Below are positions 17,170-27,046 of a stretch of DNA of 59,377 bases, piece after piece. The position numbers and the translations under genes were made by a program. The DNA is from Pseudomonadota bacterium. GTDB lineage: Bacteria; Pseudomonadota; Gammaproteobacteria; Steroidobacterales; Woeseiaceae. How positions within the stretch are numbered: the stretch's first letter is position 1; each line of letters opens with the position of its first letter. The notes below the pieces were generated by a model that had not been told where the DNA came from, ran no database searches, and saw only the letters and a program-made list of their open reading frames with translations. The stretch spans positions 1-59,377 of the forward strand of contig JADFNS010000020.1 in the NCBI GenBank assembly GCA_022563255.1, given 5' to 3'.

Positions 17170-18293
17170 GCGCGACGCTCGCACCGTACGCCGCTGACGA
17201 GTCGCGAAGCCGGGGCAGACGATACGACGAATTGCCGTCCATGTATCGCGGAGAGTATCAACGTGATCGCGACCGCATTACTCACTCAACGGCATTCAGG
17301 CGACTGGTTTACAAGACGCAGGTGTTCGTTAATCACGAGGGCGATCTGTACCGTACACGGCTGACGCACTCGCTCGAAGTGTCCCAGGTGGGTCGTACCG
17401 TGGCTGTTGCGTTGCAACTCAACGAAGCGCTGACAGAGGCTATTTGCCTTGCGCATGATCTCGGTCACACGCCGTTCGGCCACGCAGGACAGGAAATTCT
17501 GAACGCCTGCATGCAGGACTACGGCGGCTTTGAGCATAATTTGCAGTCGCTGCGAGTGGTTGACGAACTCGAAGAAAAGTACGCGGATTTCGTCGGCCTG
17601 AATCTCATGTTCGAGACACGCGAGGGGATTCTCAAGCACTGTTCGGCACGCAATGCCCGACAGCTCGGCGATGTTGGCCGCCGGTTTCTTGAGCGCAAAC
17701 AGCCGAGTCTGGAGGGGCAGTTATCGAACATAGCCGACGCAATCGCTTACAACAATCATGATGTTGATGATGGTTTGCGCGCGGGACTGTTGAGTATTGA
17801 GCAACTGTGTACGCAGCCGGTGTTTGAGACGCCGTTCAGCGAGGTCCGCGCGCTGTATCCTGATCTGGAGGATCGGCGGCTCATATACGAGACTATTCGA
17901 CGCATGATCGGTAACGTGGTTGGTGACCTGATCGAAGAGACGCGCCGCAGGCTTAAGGCGGCGGCGCCGGCTTCGATTGAGGACGTTCGTGAGGCAGGCA
18001 AGCCCCTGGTCTCGATGTCGGATGCGATGTACGACCAACATGTGTCGCTAAAACGGTTTCTGCACCAGCATCTGTACAACCATGAAAAAAAACTTGCGAT
18101 GACGCGCAAAGTGCAGGCTGTGATCAAGGATCTGTTTTTTGCCTACATGGAGGACGAAAATCGTATGCCGCCGCAATTCGCAGCGGCGGCCAGCAACGCC
18201 GAAGGCGCTGCGCGGGCGCGGGTGGTAGCGGACTACATAGCGGGCATGACGGACAGATACGCGATCACCGAACACGAGAGCGTCGCAGGCTGA
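17166..18293 (+). CDS. dgt: dGTPase-like deoxynucleoside triphosphate triphosphohydrolase
   Basis: HD-domain enzyme that cleaves dNTPs to the nucleoside and tripolyphosphate. At 375 residues it matches the shorter type 2 (dGTPase-like) class, not E. coli Dgt (about 505). Metal site: RLTHSLEV (His near 67), AHDLGHTPFGHAG (the HD pair) and the later YNNHDVDDG aspartate. An N-terminal SRGRRY and FRRLVYKTQVF are typical of the class. It overlaps aroB by ATGA, as is common in gammaproteobacteria. Confidence 0.94.
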   Translation: MSATLAPYAADESRSRGRRYDELPSMYRGEYQRDRDRITHSTAFRRLVYKTQVFVNHEGDLYRTRLTHSLEVSQVGRTVAVALQLNEALTEAICLAHDLGHTPFGHAGQEILNACMQDYGGFEHNLQSLRVVDELEEKYADFVGLNLMFETREGILKHCSARNARQLGDVGRRFLERKQPSLEGQLSNIADAIAYNNHDVDDGLRAGLLSIEQLCTQPVFETPFSEVRALYPDLEDRRLIYETIRRMIGNVVGDLIEETRRRLKAAAPASIEDVREAGKPLVSMSDAMYDQHVSLKRFLHQHLYNHEKKLAMTRKVQAVIKDLFFAYMEDENRMPPQFAAAASNAEGAARARVVADYIAGMTDRYAITEHESVAG

Positions 18294-18325
18294 TAGAATG
18301 CCCCGCGATTTTCAAAAGGACTGCG

Positions 18326-19042
18326 GTGAAGCATAAATCCATCCCTATCAAGGACCGCCTGATATTTGCAATGGATGTTGCAGATTGTGATCGGGCTCGC
18401 GCGCTGGCGGAAGAACTCGGCGATGCTGTTACGTTCTACAAGATCGGTCTCGAGCTGATGATGAGCGGCGAGTACTTCGAGTTGCTGGACTGGTTGCTCG
18501 CTCGCGACAAGAAGGTGTTCTGCGATCTTAAATTTTTCGATATTCCAACGACCGTGGGTTCGGCGGTGGGTCAACTCAAGAACAGAGGCGCCACTTTTGT
18601 CACGGTGCACGGTAATCGTTCGGTGATGCAGGCCGCAGCGGAAAACAAGGGCGACAGCCTCAAGGTTCTCGGCGTGACCGTATTGACGAGCCTGGATCGC
18701 GGCGATCTTGACGACCTTGGATTCGACTGCGACGTAGAGGCCCTCGTCTTGTCACGCGCCAGACAGGCGCTGGCTGCGGGCTGCGATGGAGTTATTTCGT
18801 CCGGTCTGGAAGTGCCGAAGTTGCGGGAGTATGTGGACAACAAGCTCATCGTGGTTTCGCCGGGCATTCGTCCGGTGGACAATAAGCCCGCTGGCGATCA
18901 AAAACGCGTGGTCAGCGTTGCAACCGCGTTCGCAAATGGCGCTGATTATATCGTTGTTGGGCGGCCGATTCGCGACGCGCAAAGCCCACGTGCCGCGGCT
19001 GAGGCGATGCAGTCAACCGTCGCGGAGCAATTCGCTGCATGA
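18326..19042 (+). CDS. pyrF: orotidine 5'-phosphate decarboxylase
   Basis: Final step of UMP synthesis, decarboxylating OMP. 238 residues, TIM-barrel fold. The GTG start is preceded by [15 protein letters not shown] is the first catalytic strand, and [11 protein letters not shown] carries the catalytic Lys and Asp. VVSPGIRP and YIVVGRPI form the phosphate-binding end. Its stop overlaps the hemE start by 4 bases. Confidence 0.96.
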   Translation: MKHKSIPIKDRLIFAMDVADCDRARALAEELGDAVTFYKIGLELMMSGEYFELLDWLLARDKKVFCDLKFFDIPTTVGSAVGQLKNRGATFVTVHGNRSVMQAAAENKGDSLKVLGVTVLTSLDRGDLDDLGFDCDVEALVLSRARQALAAGCDGVISSGLEVPKLREYVDNKLIVVSPGIRPVDNKPAGDQKRVVSVATAFANGADYIVVGRPIRDAQSPRAAAEAMQSTVAEQFAA

Positions 19043-20103
19043 CAAACTTAAGAAATGACCTGTTTCTACGGGCGCTCATGCGCCAGCCGGTACCGCGAAC
19101 GCCCGTCTGGATCATGCGGCAAGCGGGCCGCTACCTGCCCGAATATCGCGAAGTAAGGGCCGAAGCAGGCGACTTCATGAGTCTGTGCCGCAATCCTGAG
19201 CTTGCTTGTGAAGTGACGTTGCAGCCGTTGCGGCGCTATAAGCTCGATGCCGCAATTCTGTTTTCCGACATACTGACCGTGCCCGATGCGATGGGTCTGG
19301 GCCTGTATTTCGAGACCGGCGAAGGCCCGAAATTCAAGAACCCGGTGCGTACCGCCAATGCCATCCGCGGACTGCGTGTGCCCGACGTACGAAAAGATCT
19401 GGCTTACGTCTTTGAGGCTGTGCGGACAATTCGTCGGGAACTCAATGGTGACGTTCCGCTGATCGGCTTTGCAGGAAGCCCGTTTACAGTCGGCACGTAC
19501 ATGGTTGAGGGTGGTTCGAGTCGTCAGTTTGCAACGATCAAAGGTCTGGCGAGGGAAGCGCCGGACGTTCTCGATCACCTGATGAACATCGTGGCCGAAA
19601 CAACGATCGAATACCTGAACGCGCAAATCGACGCAGGCGCACAAGCGATCCAGATATTCGACACCTGGGGTGCGGCGCTGGAGCCGGACGACTTCCGCCG
19701 CTTCTCGCTGGCGAGCATGCAACAAATAATGGAAGGTCTGACCCGCGAAAAAGATGGACGAAAAATTCCGGTTATCCTGTTTACGAAGGGCGCCGGTCCA
19801 CTGCTTGCGGACCTTGCCGATACCGGCTGCGACGCCCTCGGAGTGGACTGGACAACCGATCTCAAGAGCGCCCGTGAACTGGTTGGCGACAAAGTTGCGC
19901 TGCAAGGCAATCTCGATCCGGCGACGCTGCGCGAGGGCGCAGAAACCATTCGCCAGGGAGTTGCCGATACGCTGGCCAGTTACGGTACAGGTCCCGGCCA
20001 CATCTTCAATCTCGGCCACGGCATCACGCCCGACATCGACCCGGACAATCTGGGCATTCTGGTGGATGCCGTCCACGAACTAAGCCCCGCTTATCACTCG
20101 TAG
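19039..20103 (+). CDS. hemE: uroporphyrinogen decarboxylase
   Basis: Cofactor-free enzyme that removes four carboxyl groups from uroporphyrinogen III to give coproporphyrinogen III in heme synthesis. 354 residues. The signature [16 protein letters not shown] lies at about residues 18-33, [13 protein letters not shown] carries the catalytic aspartate, and GFAGSPFT and the C-terminal FNLGHGI motif are present. It is convergent with fadD across a short gap holding one copy of a near-palindromic 13-mer. Confidence 0.97.
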   Translation: MTNLRNDLFLRALMRQPVPRTPVWIMRQAGRYLPEYREVRAEAGDFMSLCRNPELACEVTLQPLRRYKLDAAILFSDILTVPDAMGLGLYFETGEGPKFKNPVRTANAIRGLRVPDVRKDLAYVFEAVRTIRRELNGDVPLIGFAGSPFTVGTYMVEGGSSRQFATIKGLAREAPDVLDHLMNIVAETTIEYLNAQIDAGAQAIQIFDTWGAALEPDDFRRFSLASMQQIMEGLTREKDGRKIPVILFTKGAGPLLADLADTGCDALGVDWTTDLKSARELVGDKVALQGNLDPATLREGAETIRQGVADTLASYGTGPGHIFNLGHGITPDIDPDNLGILVDAVHELSPAYHS

Positions 20104-20113
20104 GAGCGGGCCA

Positions 20114-20126
20114 GCTTCCGGCAAGC
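20114..20126. repeat. near-palindromic 13-mer, copy 1
   Basis: GCTTCCGGCAAGC sits 11 bases after the hemE stop. An identical 13-mer follows the nitroreductase gene at 28244-28256, and the next bases are also similar (GACTCACAGG against AACTTACCGG). Two copies in comparable post-gene positions suggest an interspersed short repeat, but two copies prove little. Confidence 0.4.
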
Positions 20127-20185
20127 GACTCACAGGCTGTCGGTGGACGGCCATTGCGCAATTTGGTGTTAATAGGCGTGCTGAG

Positions 20186-21880
20186 CTAATCGCGCGCTGG
20201 GGCGCTGTCTTGTGAAGTTTCTTCTTCGCGCAATGCGCGGCGCAATATTTTTCCTACGTTGGTCTTGGGCAGTTCGTCCCTGAATTCGATGATTCGCGGT
20301 CGTTTGTAGTTCGTCAGATTGGCGCGACAATGATCGATGATGTCTTGTTCGGTCACGCTGTCGTCCTTGCGTACAACGAACACCTTCACGATTTCCCCGG
20401 AACGCTCATCGGGCAAACCGATTGCTGCCGCTTCGAGTACGCCGTCGAGTTCGACAAGGACGTTCTCTATTTCGTTCGGATATACGTTGAAGCCCGAAAC
20501 CAGAATCATGTCCTTCTTGCGGTCTTCGATATAGAAGTACCCTTCGTCGTCCATACGACCGATGTCGCCAGTGCGCAACCAGCCGCCTGGCAACATGACT
20601 TCGGCGGTCTCGGCGGGACGTTGCCAGTATCCCTCCATAACCTGCGGACCCTTGATACAGATTTCACCGGCCTCATTGACCGGTAGCGGGTTGCCGTTGT
20701 CTCCAACGATCATGACGTCGGTGGACGGCAGAGGCAGGCCGATAGAGCCAGTGAATTCGGAGTCGATGCGACAAACGATCGCACCCGGCGAGGTTTCGGT
20801 CAGGCCGTAGCCCTGCAATATAACGGTGCCGGTTTTTTCCCGCCACTCTCTAGCGATAACCGGCTGTATCGCCATGCCGCCGCCAATGCAAACGCGCAAG
20901 GAGCTGAAGTCGATAGCGTCGAAGGCCGGTGTCGTCAGGAGCGACGCGAACAGCGTATTGACGCCCGTGAACATGTTGAATTTGAATTTAGCGATTTCTT
21001 TGGCGAAGCCCTCGAAATCACGCGGGTTTGTGATCAGCACATTTTCGCCGCCTTGTGCCATGACCGTCAGGCAGTTCCCCTGCAGCGAAAAAATGTGATA
21101 CAGCGGCAGCGCAGTAATCGCGATAATCGGTTGCACATCGACGTAGGCGTCAGCCTGCCAGATTATCGATTGCTGTACGTTGTAAATCATGTTGCGGTGA
21201 CTCAGCATCGCGCCCTTCGAAACGCCGGTCGTGCCGCCCGTATACTGCAGATAGGCGATATCCGCGTACCCGATATCGACATCGTCGAGCACGATATCAG
21301 TGCCCTTTTTCAGTGCCTGTCGAAAAGTTGTGCTGTGGCTGAAATTGTACGCTGGAACTTTTTTCTTGATATAGCGCATCATGAAATTAGTCAGCGCGCC
21401 TCTGGGCCAGTTGAGCAGATCACCGAGGCCGGTGACTACGATATGCTCGATGTCAACGTCAGCGAGCACGTCCTCGAGAACGTGCGCGAAGTTTTCAAGA
21501 ATAACGATGCTTTTCGCACCTGAGTCCTTGAGTTGGTGCTTGAGTTCCCTTGCCGTGTACAACGGATTCACATTCACGACAACCAGACCTGCCCGGAAGA
21601 TGCCGCACATGACAACCGGGTACTGCAGGATGTTTGGGAGCATGATCGCGACGCGTTCGCCGCGTGTCAGCCCCAGCGAATTTTGCAAGTAACAAGCGAA
21701 CTGCATGGACAGGCGATCTAGGTCCGCGTAACTGATTGTCGTGTCCATATTCGTGTAGGCGGCGTTGTCAGGGTATTTTTCGAATGCCTGTTCGAACAGG
21801 TCGCGAATCGACCGAAAGGGTGGTGCAGGGATTTCGTGCGGCATGCCCGGCGGATAGGAATTAAGCCAAATTTTTTCCAA
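20186..21880 (-). CDS. fadD: long-chain fatty acid--CoA ligase
   Basis: Activates long-chain fatty acids to acyl-CoA through an acyl-adenylate, on the inner face of the inner membrane. 564 residues, close to E. coli FadD. It starts at TTG with GAGGTG 7 bases upstream, giving MEKIWLNSYP, which aligns with the FadD N-terminus. The AMP-binding P-loop YTGGTTGVSKGAMLSH lies at about residues 213-228, with GYGLTE, the TGD motif WLRTGD, and KKDMILVSGFNVYPNEIE further on. A C-terminal KTNVGKILRR carries the catalytic lysine. It lies 33 bases downstream of tesA and is probably co-transcribed with it. Confidence 0.96.
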   Translation of the reverse strand: MEKIWLNSYPPGMPHEIPAPPFRSIRDLFEQAFEKYPDNAAYTNMDTTISYADLDRLSMQFACYLQNSLGLTRGERVAIMLPNILQYPVVMCGIFRAGLVVVNVNPLYTARELKHQLKDSGAKSIVILENFAHVLEDVLADVDIEHIVVTGLGDLLNWPRGALTNFMMRYIKKKVPAYNFSHSTTFRQALKKGTDIVLDDVDIGYADIAYLQYTGGTTGVSKGAMLSHRNMIYNVQQSIIWQADAYVDVQPIIAITALPLYHIFSLQGNCLTVMAQGGENVLITNPRDFEGFAKEIAKFKFNMFTGVNTLFASLLTTPAFDAIDFSSLRVCIGGGMAIQPVIAREWREKTGTVILQGYGLTETSPGAIVCRIDSEFTGSIGLPLPSTDVMIVGDNGNPLPVNEAGEICIKGPQVMEGYWQRPAETAEVMLPGGWLRTGDIGRMDDEGYFYIEDRKKDMILVSGFNVYPNEIENVLVELDGVLEAAAIGLPDERSGEIVKVFVVRKDDSVTEQDIIDHCRANLTNYKRPRIIEFRDELPKTNVGKILRRALREEETSQDSAPARD

Positions 21881-21913
21881 AGCGGCACCTCTTTTTCGCT
21901 GTCCGTGTTCTGG

Positions 21914-22525
21914 CTACTTGTTCAGGGTAGCGCTTATTATGGGCCAGGCGTTGTCCAGGAGGATCGCCTGAGCGTCAGCATTCGGGTGAATTCGGTCATC
22001 CTGCAGCAATTCGTCATGCAGCGCGATGCCTTCCATGAAAAACTCGATCCACTGGATATCCAGTTCGGCGGAAACCTGGCGAAATACGGCCTCGAAATCC
22101 GCGGAGTATCGCGGTCCGTAATTGGTTGGTATGCGGATTCCAAGCATCACAACCGCCGCACCCGAGGCCTTGGCGCGAGTCACAATCTTTGCGAGGTTAT
22201 TTTTCACTCTCGACGTCGGGATACCCCGCAGGCCGTCGTTGCCTCCCAGCTCCAGAATTATCAGCGCCGGCGAGAAATCCTGCAGCGCCATTTCGATGCG
22301 AGTAGCGCCGCCTTCCGTAGTTTCGCCACTGACGCTGGCGTTGACGACCCGATGTTCGTACCCTTGCTCCTTGAGTCTGGTCTGCAACAAAGCGGCCCAC
22401 GACTGGTCAACCTCAATACCAAAGCCGGCGCTGAGACTGTCGCCGAAAATGAGAACAGTTGGCGACTCGGAACCGGCCGCGTTAGCGGTTATTGATAACA
22501 TCAGAAGAGAAAAAATCAATCGCAT
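21914..22525 (-). CDS. tesA: periplasmic GDSL esterase / lysophospholipase L1 (TesA)
   Basis: SGNH hydrolase of the TesA family, acting on acyl thioesters and lysophospholipids in the periplasm. 203 residues. The signal peptide ends near residue 17 (ANAAGS). Block I FGDSLSAGFG has the nucleophile Ser30, then GETT with the oxyanion glycine, block III GGNDGLRG, and block V DRIHPNADAQ with the Asp-His pair. Its ATG and that of ybbA, on the opposite strand, share two bases in one CATG. With fadD downstream, it could release fatty acids that FadD then activates. Confidence 0.94.
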   Translation of the reverse strand: MRLIFSLLMLSITANAAGSESPTVLIFGDSLSAGFGIEVDQSWAALLQTRLKEQGYEHRVVNASVSGETTEGGATRIEMALQDFSPALIILELGGNDGLRGIPTSRVKNNLAKIVTRAKASGAAVVMLGIRIPTNYGPRYSADFEAVFRQVSAELDIQWIEFFMEGIALHDELLQDDRIHPNADAQAILLDNAWPIISATLNK

Positions 22526-23231
22526 GTCAGATCAGTCGTCAGGAAAAAATCAAGTTCTGCGGGCCCACAAGCTTGTTAAGGAGGTTAGCAGTCCCGAGGG
22601 GAGTCTGACCATTCTTTCGGACGTGAGTTTCGGGATTTCCGCCGGTGAGTCAGTCGCGGTCGTCGGCCCGTCGGGCGCGGGCAAGTCTACTTTGCTCGCG
22701 TTGCTGGCCGGATTGGATTTACCTACCAGCGGTCACGTAATGTTGATCAATGCCAACTTGTCGGACCTCGATGAGGACGGCCGGGCCCGGGTGCGCGCAG
22801 AGAACGTCGGCTTCGTGTTTCAGTCCTTCCATCTGATGCCATCGTTAAATGCGCTGGAAAACGTCATGTTGCCGCTTGAGTTGGGCGGGCACGCACAAGC
22901 GCGGCAATTGGCGCGGGAAATTATTGAGAAAGTCGGGCTGCAGGAACGCTGGAGTCATTACCCGTCGCAACTGTCAGGTGGTGAAAAGCAGCGCGTCGCT
23001 ATCGCGAGGGCGTTCGCGGCGGAACCTACGGTGCTGTTCGCGGACGAGCCAACTGGCAATCTGGACAGTCGCACCGGCGCCAGGATCATGGATCTGATGT
23101 TCGAACTCAACCACAGTTCGTCGACGACGCTGGTGCTCGTAACGCACGAACGCAGCCTCGCGAAGCGCTGCGACCGGATTATATCCCTGGATGTTGGCAA
23201 GCTGGTTGGAGACACCGGGGTGACCGGGTGA
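22524..23231 (+). CDS. ybbA: ABC transporter ATP-binding protein, YbbA type
   Basis: ATPase of a MacB/LolD-type exporter, 235 residues from the ATG at 22524. The longer reading frame upstream runs antisense through tesA and is not coding. Walker A GPSGAGKS, Q-loop FVFQSFHL, signature LSGGEKQRVAIARA, Walker B VLFADEPTGN and the switch histidine in LVTHE are intact. It overlaps the permease gene by GTGA. The tesA/ybbA/ybbP arrangement is the same as in E. coli. The transported substrate is not established for this family. Confidence 0.95.
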   Translation: MSDQSSGKNQVLRAHKLVKEVSSPEGSLTILSDVSFGISAGESVAVVGPSGAGKSTLLALLAGLDLPTSGHVMLINANLSDLDEDGRARVRAENVGFVFQSFHLMPSLNALENVMLPLELGGHAQARQLAREIIEKVGLQERWSHYPSQLSGGEKQRVAIARAFAAEPTVLFADEPTGNLDSRTGARIMDLMFELNHSSSTTLVLVTHERSLAKRCDRIISLDVGKLVGDTGVTG

Positions 23232-25723
23232 AGGCGATCGTGTTCGCCTTGAGAAGTTTCGGTCGCGAGCTGCGTTCTGGCGAGGCATTGGTTCTGCTGG
23301 CGGCGGTAGCGCTTGCCGTGGGTGCACTGACTGCCGTCGGTTTCCTCACCGACCGCATCGGCAAGGCGGTCGCGCGCCAGGCCAACGAGGTTCTGGCCGC
23401 CGATATGCGCTTGCGATCCCAGGAGCGAGTGCCGCAGGAATGGACCGATCTCGCGCACGAATACAAGCTCGATACGGCCGAAACAATGTCTTTTCCCTCG
23501 GTTGTATTCGCGGGCGATGAAAGCGCGCTGGCAACGATAAAAGTCGTGAGCGAGGGGTATCCGCTGCGAGGATCGGTACGAGTATCCGACACACTTTTCG
23601 GCGAACAGCGTGTCGTCGATGGCATACCGGCGCCGGGTGAGGTTTGGGCCGACGGCGCGCTGCTAGCCCGTATTGGTGCAGACGTCGGCGACACTCTGGC
23701 GGTTGGCGAGCTGGGCGTGCGCGTTGCCGCAGTACTGACTTATCGACCCGATCAGTCGATAGGATTCGCGTCTCTGGCGCCGTCACTGTTGTTGAATATC
23801 GACGATATATCTCGCAGCGGCCTGATTGGCGAGGGCAGCCGCGTCCGCTATGCGTTGCTCGTGGCCGGCGATGACGAGGCTATAGCGGAATTTAACGAGG
23901 CTATACAGGATGATCTGCCGGAATCAGTGCGTATTCGCAGCCAGGAAGAAAGCAGTGAGCGGGCGTACAACGCTGCGGACAGGGCACAGCGATTTCTGTC
24001 CTTAACGGCGGTGATGAGTCTGCTGCTCAGTGCCGTGGCCGTAATGATGTCGGCGCGCCGCTTCGCGCATCGGCGCATGGATACTGTCGCGCTGATGAAA
24101 AGCCTCGGCGCGACCCAGCGATTTGTCATTACAGTCGCGCTCGTACAACTTGTCTTGCTCGGCGTCCTCGGCATCATTGTCGGTTCGTTGCTCGGGTTTG
24201 CTGCCGATGGACTATTGTCGTACATACTGGCGGACCTTCTGCAGGGTGACTTGCCAAGTCCTGGCCTGCGACCCGTTTTCCTCGCCAGTGGCAGCGCGCT
24301 GGCCCTGTTGCTTGGATTTGCATTGCCGTCACTCCTGCAGCTGCGCAACACACCGCCGCTACGGGTGCTGCGGCACGATGCAATGCCGCCGGCTCCGTCG
24401 CGTATTCTGGTGGCGGGTTTGTCGCTCGCAGCAGTTGCCGCAATGTTGTATCGCTCGGTGGGTGATGCACGCATGCTGTTCATCCTGGTCGGCGGAATTA
24501 TCGTGATCGCGGGAGCGTTGTACCTGGTGGGACGTGGCCTGGTCGCGGTGATTGGGCAATTTCGATCGGGCGTGGGCGTTGCGTGGCGATACGGGCTTGC
24601 CAATGTTTCGCGACGCGGCCGCGACAGTGCTGTCCAGGTCGTTGCTTTCGGTATTGGAATAACAGTGCTGTTATTGCTGACGCTGGTCAGGACCGACCTT
24701 CTCGACGGTTGGCGAAAGACGCTGGATGCAAACGCGCCAAATCACTTCCTGATTAACATACAAGCGCATGAGATTGAATCGGTGGCAAGCCTGTTTGAAG
24801 AAAACGGCGTTGACCGGCCACAATTCACGCCGTTGATACGGGCTCGCATGACCACGATCAACGGGGTATCGGTACAGGACAGGGAATATCCGAATGAAGA
24901 TGGCCGCTGGATGGCTAATCGCGAAGCAAACCTGTCCTGGTCTGTGGAAATGAGCTCGACCAACGAACTCCTGGCCGGCGACTGGTGGCCCGCTGACTAC
25001 AGCGGGCCCGCGCTCGTCTCCATCGAGGAGCAGGCGGCATTGAATACAGGGCTGGTCATCGGAGACAAGCTCTCGTTCTTTGTAGCGGGTCGTGAGATCG
25101 ACGCGGAAATCGCCAGCGTTCGAAAAATAAACTGGGATTCTTTTCAGCCAAACTTTTTCATGGTGTTGTCACCGGGAGCGCTTGAAGGATTGCCAACAAC
25201 CTATATTTCCAGCCTGCGTATCGAACCGCAGGATCAGTCGATGCTCATCGACCTGGTACGCGCGCATCCAAGTATTTCGGTTATTGATCTGGACGCGATC
25301 CTGGAGCAGGTTCGCGGCATCATTGAAAAGGCCAGTCTTGCGGTGCAGGCCGTTTTCCTTTTTACACTGGCCGCAGGCATTGCTGTCCTGTTCGCGGCTG
25401 TGCAGTCGACGATGGACGAGCGCCGCTTCGAGAGCGCGATACTTCGGGCGCTGGGAGCCAGCCGGCGTACTGTGTTCGCGGGGGTTATGGCCGAGTTCGC
25501 GGCGCTTGGAACCGCAGCGGGAATTCTGGCGTCCGCCGGTGCGTCGGTGCTCGCGTATCTGATTGCCGAACGCTTGTTCGATCTTCCGTATGAGTTCAGT
25601 CTCCTGCTTTGGATGGTCGGCGTATCCGCGGGCGTGTTCGTCGTTTGCGTCAGCGGTTTTTTCGCCGCGCGCGGTGTTGTCAACGCCCACCCGGCAGACG
25701 TGCTCAGAGGCGCAGCGACATGA
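23228..25723 (+). CDS. ybbP: ABC transporter permease, YbbP type (FtsX-like)
   Basis: Inner-membrane permease of 831 residues that pairs with YbbA. One N-terminal helix is followed by a large extracytoplasmic domain. A first FtsX-like block of three helices (about residues 255-375) is followed by a further pair of helices near 395-440. Another helix and a second periplasmic domain come next, then a C-terminal FtsX block (about 700-820) with ESAILRALGASRRTV. The GTG start overlaps ybbA, and its stop overlaps the NUDIX start. The architecture is that of a mechanotransmission exporter without its own channel. Confidence 0.93.
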   Translation: MKAIVFALRSFGRELRSGEALVLLAAVALAVGALTAVGFLTDRIGKAVARQANEVLAADMRLRSQERVPQEWTDLAHEYKLDTAETMSFPSVVFAGDESALATIKVVSEGYPLRGSVRVSDTLFGEQRVVDGIPAPGEVWADGALLARIGADVGDTLAVGELGVRVAAVLTYRPDQSIGFASLAPSLLLNIDDISRSGLIGEGSRVRYALLVAGDDEAIAEFNEAIQDDLPESVRIRSQEESSERAYNAADRAQRFLSLTAVMSLLLSAVAVMMSARRFAHRRMDTVALMKSLGATQRFVITVALVQLVLLGVLGIIVGSLLGFAADGLLSYILADLLQGDLPSPGLRPVFLASGSALALLLGFALPSLLQLRNTPPLRVLRHDAMPPAPSRILVAGLSLAAVAAMLYRSVGDARMLFILVGGIIVIAGALYLVGRGLVAVIGQFRSGVGVAWRYGLANVSRRGRDSAVQVVAFGIGITVLLLLTLVRTDLLDGWRKTLDANAPNHFLINIQAHEIESVASLFEENGVDRPQFTPLIRARMTTINGVSVQDREYPNEDGRWMANREANLSWSVEMSSTNELLAGDWWPADYSGPALVSIEEQAALNTGLVIGDKLSFFVAGREIDAEIASVRKINWDSFQPNFFMVLSPGALEGLPTTYISSLRIEPQDQSMLIDLVRAHPSISVIDLDAILEQVRGIIEKASLAVQAVFLFTLAAGIAVLFAAVQSTMDERRFESAILRALGASRRTVFAGVMAEFAALGTAAGILASAGASVLAYLIAERLFDLPYEFSLLLWMVGVSAGVFVVCVSGFFAARGVVNAHPADVLRGAAT

Positions 25724-26088
25724 CCGAACAAATGCTTTCTTGTGGCGTCGTCGTTGCCCGCAAGACACCGGCGGGTTGGGTAACGCTGGTACTTCGAGCC
25801 TTTAATCACTGGGACTTTCCGAAAGGAATTCTTGAGCAAGGCGAGCAACCGTTGCAGGCGGCGCTGCGCGAAGTAAAGGAAGAGACGGGTCCGTACAGCA
25901 GGGGCAAGGTGGCCAGATACTACCTGGCGAGCACTCGGTAATTCGATGTCGTGATGGGAATTTCCCCGGAAACAGGCGAGCCTGAACATCACGAGTGGCG
26001 CTGGACGAGCTTCGACGAAGCCTACGATCTGGGCTCGCCGAGGGTGCGTCAGATTGTCCAGTGGGCGCGGCAGATAATAGGCGCCTGA
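25720..26088 (+). pseudogene. NUDIX hydrolase, disrupted by an ochre codon and an apparent internal deletion
   Basis: The ATG overlaps the ybbP stop. A complete Nudix box is present (GILEQGEQ, seven residues on REVKEETG, matching GX5EX7REUXEEXG). The protein then runs straight into GPYSRGKVARYYLA, which in this bis(5'-nucleosyl)-tetraphosphatase-like family usually lies some 15-20 residues further on. A TAA at 25939-25941 stops translation after 73 residues. In the same frame the remainder (FDVVMGISPETGEPEHHEWR to IVQWARQIIGA) continues to a TGA at 26086-26088. The TAA is one C-to-T change from CAA (Gln). Both lesions leave the frame intact, so the decay looks recent. Confidence 0.8.
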
Positions 26089-26092
26089 GCGT

Positions 26093-27046
26093 TCAGACGA
26101 TCCTGTTGCGCTCCTCGCCCTTTAGAAAAGCAGCAATATTCGCTGCGAGTTCATCGATTGCGTTTTGTCGCGCTGCATTGCTTGCCCACGCGATATGCGG
26201 CGTCACCATCAGATTATCTCCCGCGTAATCGAGCAGCGGGTCCCCGTCGACCGGAGGCTCCTTTGGCAATACGTCGACGGCGGCCGCAGCGATTTGTCCG
26301 GTGCCTAGCGCGGTGGCCAGCGCAGCTGAGTCGACCAATCCACCGCGCGCCGTGTTGATCAGAATTGCGCTCGATTTCATATTCTCAAACTCGGCATCCG
26401 AGAACAGTTCCCTGGTTGCGTCGTTGAGCGGGCAGTGCAGAGAAATAACGTCGGAGCGCTGCAGCAACTCATCGAACGATACGCGATTTTCGTCAACGGT
26501 CGTCGCGCCGGGTCGAGCGCAGACAATAACGTTCATCCTGAATGCGACGCCGATTTCGGCGACCCGCTTGCCGAGTTCGCCGTAGCCAATAATGCCCAGC
26601 GTCATCCTGGACAGTTCACGCACCGGGTACGACAACAAGCTGAAGGTTTCTGCATGCTGCCATTCTCCGGAACGCACGGCAGCGTCGAATCGACTCAGGC
26701 TGTGCGTCAGATTCAGGATGCTTCCGAAAACGTGTTCTGCGACGGACTGCGTGCAATAGCCACGAATATTGCAAACCGCAACTCCAAAGCGTTTCGCGGC
26801 AGGAAGATCGACGTTGTCAGTGCCTGTTGCGGTCAGCCCGATGAATCGAAGTTCCGGATTATCGTGCAACAACTCATCGGTGAGGCGGATTTTATTGGCG
26901 AGAACGAACGCGGCGCCGCGAATGCGTTCGGCAAGCTGATCATCCTCCGTCATATCGAACACCTCGAGTTCAGGCAGCAGCGTGCGTATGGCGCTGATGT
27001 CAAGGTCCGGCCCCATTGTCGCGAAATCGAGAAACACTGCCTTCAT
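26093..27046 (-). CDS. D-isomer specific 2-hydroxyacid dehydrogenase
   Basis: NAD(P)-dependent dehydrogenase of the glycerate/hydroxypyruvate reductase-like group, 317 residues from the ATG at 27046 (MKAVFLDFATMGPD). The longer frame upstream reads antisense through ycgN and is rejected. The Rossmann motif GIIGYGELGKRVAE lies at about residues 146-159. The catalytic Arg in INTARGGLVD, Glu in the KEPPVDGDPLL segment and His in TPHIAW are all present. The exact substrate cannot be told from the sequence. It is convergent with the broken NUDIX gene, 4 bases apart, and divergent from ycgN. Confidence 0.9.
   Translation of the reverse strand: MKAVFLDFATMGPDLDISAIRTLLPELEVFDMTEDDQLAERIRGAAFVLANKIRLTDELLHDNPELRFIGLTATGTDNVDLPAAKRFGVAVCNIRGYCTQSVAEHVFGSILNLTHSLSRFDAAVRSGEWQHAETFSLLSYPVRELSRMTLGIIGYGELGKRVAEIGVAFRMNVIVCARPGATTVDENRVSFDELLQRSDVISLHCPLNDATRELFSDAEFENMKSSAILINTARGGLVDSAALATALGTGQIAAAAVDVLPKEPPVDGDPLLDYAGDNLMVTPHIAWASNAARQNAIDELAANIAAFLKGEERNRIV

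Noticed and set aside
19066..20076. 336-codon open frame antisense to hemE
   Set aside because: Mirror frame of a strongly conserved gene; composition is that of a shadow frame.
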